Part shown: positions 59,915 to 64,000 of the stretch, piece after piece | Position numbering within the stretch: the first letter of the stretch is position 1 | Layout of the letters: every line of letters starts with the position of its first letter | NCBI RefSeq assembly: GCF_000826525.2 | Contig: NZ_LN651324.1 | Coordinates: 17,865 to 81,864, forward strand | DNA length: 64,000 nucleotides | Direction: 5' to 3' | Source of the DNA: Mobilicoccus massiliensis | GTDB taxonomy: Bacteria; Actinomycetota; Actinomycetes; Actinomycetales; Dermatophilaceae | Translations under genes and position numbers: made by a program | The notes under the pieces: generated by a model | Seen by the model: only the letters and a program-made list of their open reading frames with translations | What the model was told of the DNA's origin: nothing | Databases searched by the model: none

Positions 59915-62011
59915 GTGACCGACGTCAATCCCCTCACTCTCGCAGCGCAGCCCGTGCCGGGGGAGCGCTACGACGACCTCGTCGTCGTCACCCCCTGGTA
60001 TCCGACCGCGGAGAACCCGATGTGGGGCAACTTCGTGCGGGACGCGGTGACGACGTTGCGTCGGCATCACACCGATCCGGTGACGGTGATCCACGTCGAC
60101 TCCACCCCTGTCGCCGAGGACGCACCGGCGGAGGAAGGTCGCCCCGTCGGCGAGGACGGCGTGCCGGCAGCGACCTGGAGCACCGTGACCGAGCGGCCCG
60201 AGGCACGCGTCGTCCACGTGCGGGCACCCATGGACCCGATGACCCCCCGCCACGAGGCGATCGACGTCCAGCGGGCAGCTCTCATCGCACACGCCCTGCC
60301 GCACATCACCCAGGCGACATGCGTGAACGCCCACGTCGGAGCCCCGACCGGCGCTGCTGTCGCCCCGCTGCTCGCGCGGCCCACCCGGTTCGTCATCACC
60401 GAGCACGCGACGTACGTGCGCGCGGTGTTCGCCGATCTCGACGCCGGCTCCGACTACCGCGCTGCCGTGGCGCGCGCCCAGGCCGTCATCGCGGTCGGCG
60501 ACGAGGCCGCCGGTGTCCTGCGTCGCTACTGCGGCCAGCAGGCCGAGATCATCCGTGCCGTGCCCAACCCGGTGCGGTTCGACGACGTCCCGTTGCGCGA
60601 CGCGCCGATGCGCGAGCCGCTCCGGTGGCTGTACGTCGGCAGCCTCATCGAGCGCAAGGGCGTCGACAAGCTCGTCGAGAGCTTCGCCATCGCCGTCGCA
60701 CGAGATCCCGACCGGCCCTGGCACCTCACGCTGGTCGGTGACGGGCCGATGCGCGAGCAGCTCACCGAACGCATCGCCGAACTCGGCCTCGCCGACAAGG
60801 TCACGTTCGCGGGCATCGTCGCGCCCGCCGAGGTCGGCTCGTACCTGCGAACGCACGACGTGCTCGTGCATCTCTCGGCGTACGAGACCTTCGGCATCAC
60901 GCTCATCGAGGCGGCGGCGAGCGGGCTTCCGGTGGTCGTCACCAAGTGCGGTGGACCCGAGGAGACGATGGCGCTGCCCGAGGACGTCGGGATGTGCGTG
61001 TTCGTGCCGCGCGACCCCGAACCCGCCGCCGTCGCGGACGCCGTCGCGTCGTTGCGGCGCGACATGTCTCTCGACGAGCTGCGGCACGTTCGGGGGGTGT
61101 TGCGCGGTTTCTACGGTGAGGAACGCGTCGCCGACCTCCTGCACACGCACGTCCTCGGCAGCCCGGCCGAGCATCCCTTCACCGAGCAGGGCGATCTGCG
61201 CATCGTCGTCGTGTACCAGGGGCTGGTCCAGTGGCGTCGCCTCATGCATGGCATCCAGCGGGCCATCGACATGGGTGCGCAGGTCGTCGCCGTCGACCTC
61301 GAATCGATGACGGCCGGCGTCATCCCTCCGGGAATGTCCCTGGTCACCGTGGGTCAACCCGACCGGTACAACGCGCTGCACCGCGTCGAGCGGGCCGTCG
61401 TCGACCGTGCGCCTCGGGCCGTGCTTCGCGGCGCCGGCAAGGTGGTCGAGAAGCTGCCTGACAACAGGCGGGGCGAGGCCCGCAAGCTCCTCGCGCGCGC
61501 CGAGACGTTCCACGCACGGGCTGCCGGCTTCTCCGAGCGGCAGCTCTACCGGCGGCCGTGGCTCCTCGTGCGGGGGCTCGTCATGGCCCGGCGTGCCGAA
61601 AGTCAGCCCGAGCTCTACACCGCCGATCGGATCGACGTCGTCGTCCACGGCGGCACCCGCTTCACCCAGCTCACGTACCGGCTGCTCAAGAAGCACCCCG
61701 AGGCGGAGTACCACTCGGGGGTGTTCACCGCCCGGCACGTCGCGCGGTGGTGGGCCGAGGCGCTCAAGAAGAGCGACAAGGTCGAGGGCGCCGACACGGG
61801 TGAGTCGGTGACGGACCCCGGTGTCGGTGTCGACGTCGGTGCGGCCGCCGGCGCCCCTGTGAAGGCGGGCCCCCAGCCCCCCGTCGACGCCGCGGATGCG
61901 GCTGCTCCTGCCGCTCCCGCCTCTGTGCTCACGACCGACGCCTCCGACGCCGTCTCCGCGGCGCCGGGTCGACCGGCCGACGACTCGACGCGTTCCGGAG
62001 GCACCGCATGA
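59915..62011 (+). CDS. GT4-type glycosyltransferase with long C-terminal extension
   Basis: A 698-residue protein. The GT-B domain (~20-415) has VVTPWYPTAENPMWGNFV at the N-terminus, then FVITEHATYVR, LRWLYVGSLIERKGVDKL, the donor-binding GIVAPAEVGSYL and AYETFGITLIEAAASGLPVVVTK with E..E. A second region (~420-640), with VVVYQGLVQWRRLMHGIQ, is unlike the GT fold and unknown to me; the last ~60 residues are Ala/Pro/Asp-rich. The GTG at 59915 lies six bases after GGAGGAG and is preferred over a TTG upstream. Its stop overlaps the next gene (ATGA), so they form an operon. Confidence 0.87.
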   Translation: MTDVNPLTLAAQPVPGERYDDLVVVTPWYPTAENPMWGNFVRDAVTTLRRHHTDPVTVIHVDSTPVAEDAPAEEGRPVGEDGVPAATWSTVTERPEARVVHVRAPMDPMTPRHEAIDVQRAALIAHALPHITQATCVNAHVGAPTGAAVAPLLARPTRFVITEHATYVRAVFADLDAGSDYRAAVARAQAVIAVGDEAAGVLRRYCGQQAEIIRAVPNPVRFDDVPLRDAPMREPLRWLYVGSLIERKGVDKLVESFAIAVARDPDRPWHLTLVGDGPMREQLTERIAELGLADKVTFAGIVAPAEVGSYLRTHDVLVHLSAYETFGITLIEAAASGLPVVVTKCGGPEETMALPEDVGMCVFVPRDPEPAAVADAVASLRRDMSLDELRHVRGVLRGFYGEERVADLLHTHVLGSPAEHPFTEQGDLRIVVVYQGLVQWRRLMHGIQRAIDMGAQVVAVDLESMTAGVIPPGMSLVTVGQPDRYNALHRVERAVVDRAPRAVLRGAGKVVEKLPDNRRGEARKLLARAETFHARAAGFSERQLYRRPWLLVRGLVMARRAESQPELYTADRIDVVVHGGTRFTQLTYRLLKKHPEAEYHSGVFTARHVARWWAEALKKSDKVEGADTGESVTDPGVGVDVGAAAGAPVKAGPQPPVDAADAAAPAAPASVLTTDASDAVSAAPGRPADDSTRSGGTA

Positions 62012-63396
62012 GCCGCGGTCACGTCGGGCTCGTCGCGTTCTACTTTCCGCCGTCGCGCGCGAGCGGCGTGTACCGCATGCTCGCGCTCGCCAACCACCTC
62101 GTCGAGCAGGACTTCGAGGTCACCGTGTTCACGGTGACTCCGGACTTCTTCGAGCACATCACCCGCTCTTCCGACGAGAGCCTGCTCGCGTCGATCGATC
62201 CGCGCGTCGCCGTCGAGCGCATCCCGCTGCCGATGCAGCACCTCGAGACTCACCCGCGGCGGTTCTCCTGGCTGCGCGGCAATTTTCCCGAGCTGCACCG
62301 CAAGCTGAGCAAGCGCGCGACCGACTCGATCTGGCTCGACCAGTACGGCGCGTGGGTGCCGGGGCTCCTGACGCGCATGTTCTCGGTGCACCGACGTCGG
62401 CCCCTCGACGTCGTGCTCGCGACGGGCAACCCGTATTCGTCCTACCAAGCGCCGTGGTTGTTCAAGAAGGCGACGGGCGTGCCCTACGTCCTCGACAGCC
62501 GCGACAGCTGGACTCTGGATCTGTTCACCGACGAACTCGCGTTCCCCGAGGGGCACCCGGCCTACACGTGGGAGAAGCGCACGTTCGAGGACGCCGAACT
62601 CATCTGCTTCGTCAACCAGCCTCTGCTCGCCTGGCACCAGCGTGCCTACCCCGCCGACGCCGACAAGATGATCGTCGTCGCCAACGGGTACGACACGTCG
62701 GTGGTCCGCACCCTCAACGACGCGGTGGAGCGAGCGAGCGGGGACGATCCCCGGGACCCGCACCCAGAGCCGGTCGAGAGCGGCGCGACCGCGCCCGGCG
62801 TGCGATTCGGCTACGTCGGCACGCTCACCGGCAACCAACCGCACGAGCAGGTGTGGGCCGGCTGGCGCGAGGCCAAGCTGTCGCCGCAGATGGCGACCGC
62901 GACGATGAACCTCTACGGCCACCTCGGGTTTTTCGGGGTCAGCCGGGCCGTGGCCAACGTGCTGCCGACGGGCGATCCCACGCAGGACTGCACGTGGCAC
63001 GGGCCGGTGGCCAAGGCCGACATCGCTGCCGCCTACGCGGCGATCGACGTGCTCGTGATGATCGTCGCGGACTCCCCGTACGTCACCTCGGGCAAGGTGT
63101 TCGAGTACATGGCCACCGGCAAACCGATCGTCGGCCTGTACGAGGACGACTGCGCCGTCGCCGACGTGCTCGCCGGTTACCCACTGATCGCCAAGGCCGA
63201 CTCCCTCGAGGCCGACGACATCGCCCGCGCGTTCCGCGAGGCGGAGACACTCGCGCACACCGCCACCGACGCCCAGCGGACCGCGGCCAAGGCCTACGCC
63301 GAGCGTTTCGAACGCGTCCGTCAGATGACGCCCCTCGTCGAGAAGCTCGGCGAGATCGCGGCCAGGCCGATCAGGAAGCCGCGGGCGAGGATGTGA
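62008..63396 (+). CDS. GT4-type glycosyltransferase
   Basis: A 462-residue GT-B enzyme. FYFPPSRASGVYRMLALANHLVEQ opens the family's GxxR-type loop; YVLDSRDSWTLDLF, GYVGTLTGNQPHEQVW, WHGPVAKADIAAAYAAIDVLV and YVTSGKVFEYMATGKPIVG are visible. Start overlaps the previous stop by four bases (ATGA). It converges with the partial ligase gene, and the two 3' ends overlap by 26 bases. Confidence 0.88.
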   Translation: MSRGHVGLVAFYFPPSRASGVYRMLALANHLVEQDFEVTVFTVTPDFFEHITRSSDESLLASIDPRVAVERIPLPMQHLETHPRRFSWLRGNFPELHRKLSKRATDSIWLDQYGAWVPGLLTRMFSVHRRRPLDVVLATGNPYSSYQAPWLFKKATGVPYVLDSRDSWTLDLFTDELAFPEGHPAYTWEKRTFEDAELICFVNQPLLAWHQRAYPADADKMIVVANGYDTSVVRTLNDAVERASGDDPRDPHPEPVESGATAPGVRFGYVGTLTGNQPHEQVWAGWREAKLSPQMATATMNLYGHLGFFGVSRAVANVLPTGDPTQDCTWHGPVAKADIAAAYAAIDVLVMIVADSPYVTSGKVFEYMATGKPIVGLYEDDCAVADVLAGYPLIAKADSLEADDIARAFREAETLAHTATDAQRTAAKAYAERFERVRQMTPLVEKLGEIAARPIRKPRARM

Positions 63397-64000
63397 CCTT
63401 GGGCTCGGCCGGCGCTGTGGACGCTCCTCGCAACTCCGGCCGGGTCGTGCGATCGACGAGCGTGGCCGCACAGGCACACGCGTTGGCCATGACGAGCCAC
63501 CAGACCGGTTGCGACAGAGATGAACTGGCGGTCAGTCCGAGCGCCACGAACACCACGAGGTGCCCGGCGAGCTCGGTGCGCACGATCGCCAGGCGGGGAC
63601 GTACGGACGCGGCCAATCGCGTGCGCCACAGCACTCGGCACAGGACGACGAGCAGGGCGGCGAACACGACGAAGACGACGACGCCGTACTGCATGAGCAT
63701 CTCGACGAACGCGTTGTGCAGGTTGGCCTCGACGTCGATGCCCGAGTTCGGGTCGTTCCACATGATGGGCTCGAACGAACCGGCGCCCGTGCCGAAGAAT
63801 CCGGACTCCCACCAGTAGCGCAGGCCGAGCAGCGAGACACGCACCCGGAACAGATCGGATGCGGCCGTCGTGGGTTGGATCGCGGCGTAGAGCATCCTCA
63901 GGACGGGGTTGTGCACCGCGAGGGCGGGCACGACGAAGGTCGCCGCTGCCGCGACCCCGAGCGCCACGGCGCCGGCGGCGACAAGGACCCGGTGGGCCGA
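63371..64000 (-). CDS. O-antigen ligase-like protein, partial (5' end beyond window)
   Basis: The C-terminal ~210 residues of a Wzy/WaaL-like protein; the frame runs off the right edge without a start. It has LLGLRYWWESGFFGTGAGSFEPI and NLHNAFVEMLMQYG motifs, and a final pair of hydrophobic helices. It is a relative of the ligase at 24860-26449 (HNGLAEMLVEYG). The 3' end overlaps the convergent glycosyltransferase by 26 bases. Confidence 0.85.
   Translation of the reverse strand, partial: SAHRVLVAAGAVALGVAAAATFVVPALAVHNPVLRMLYAAIQPTTAASDLFRVRVSLLGLRYWWESGFFGTGAGSFEPIMWNDPNSGIDVEANLHNAFVEMLMQYGVVVFVVFAALLVVLCRVLWRTRLAASVRPRLAIVRTELAGHLVVFVALGLTASSSLSQPVWWLVMANACACAATLVDRTTRPELRGASTAPAEPKVTSSPAAS

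Overview
The window is very GC-rich, uses GTG starts often, has ATGA/GTGA stop-start overlaps, and carries families typical of high-GC Actinomycetota: DUF222-HNH proteins, cell-wall-binding-repeat-2 (CWB2) surface proteins, a LytR-CpsA-Psr protein and AbiEi/DUF559 proteins. I read it as a chromosomal segment of a micrococcal actinobacterium, perhaps Dermatophilaceae/Intrasporangiaceae-like. The genus cannot be fixed from sequence alone. No rRNA, tRNA or CRISPR was seen.

Layout. 0-7 kb: a repeat-rich start, a secreted protein, a UDP-sugar dehydrogenase, a membrane-anchored pseudokinase, a damaged AbiEi/DUF559 gene and a paralogous secreted protein. 7-12 kb: a large CWB2 surface protein, then a low-GC HEPN-like gene whose last codons are replaced by an ISL3 element. 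12-18.3 kb: acyltransferases, a DUF222-HNH gene and a secreted protein with a probable signal-peptide frameshift. 18.3-29.6 kb: a second CWB2 protein and a polysaccharide block (GT-C-like enzyme, SGNH hydrolase, Wzx-like flippase, Wzy/WaaL-like ligase, a glycosyltransferase and an acyltransferase-glycosyltransferase fusion). 30.1-31.6 kb: IS256-family copy 1 inside a repeat array. 31.8-41.6 kb: two secreted proteins sharing a metalloprotease-like module, a HicAB toxin-antitoxin pair, a polytopic membrane protein, an aldo-keto reductase, a GT-A-like enzyme and an acyl-CoA dehydrogenase. 41.7-47.6 kb: a five-gene operon for a DMSO-reductase-type molybdoenzyme (catalytic, iron-sulfur and membrane subunits, TorD-type chaperone, extra ferredoxin). 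47.8-49.2 kb: IS256 copy 2. 49.5-64 kb: an LCP ligase, several glycosyltransferases, an ABC-2 polysaccharide exporter (Wzm/Wzt-like), a second AbiEi/DUF559 gene and the 3' part of a second O-antigen-ligase-like gene cut by the window end.

Functionally the segment is dominated by the cell envelope: precursor synthesis (UDP-sugar dehydrogenase), assembly (many GT-A, GT-B and GT-C enzymes), decoration (acyltransferases), export by two routes (Wzx-like and ABC-2), polymerisation/ligation (two Wzy/WaaL-like proteins) and attachment to the wall (LCP), plus three CWB2 surface proteins. The reductase operon adds anaerobic respiration.

The most unusual features are three families of intergenic inverted repeats. 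Family A (core GTGGAAGTGCCTGTTCGAGC) forms hairpins in seven clusters, including a 156-bp unit array split by an IS. Family B has 26-bp arms beside gene ends. Family C is a single 18-bp inverted repeat. All three ISs carry their own 8-bp target duplications. Several perfect tandem duplications (97, 87, 31 and 24 bp) alter genes or repeats; the 97-bp one exactly compensates an upstream single-base frameshift.
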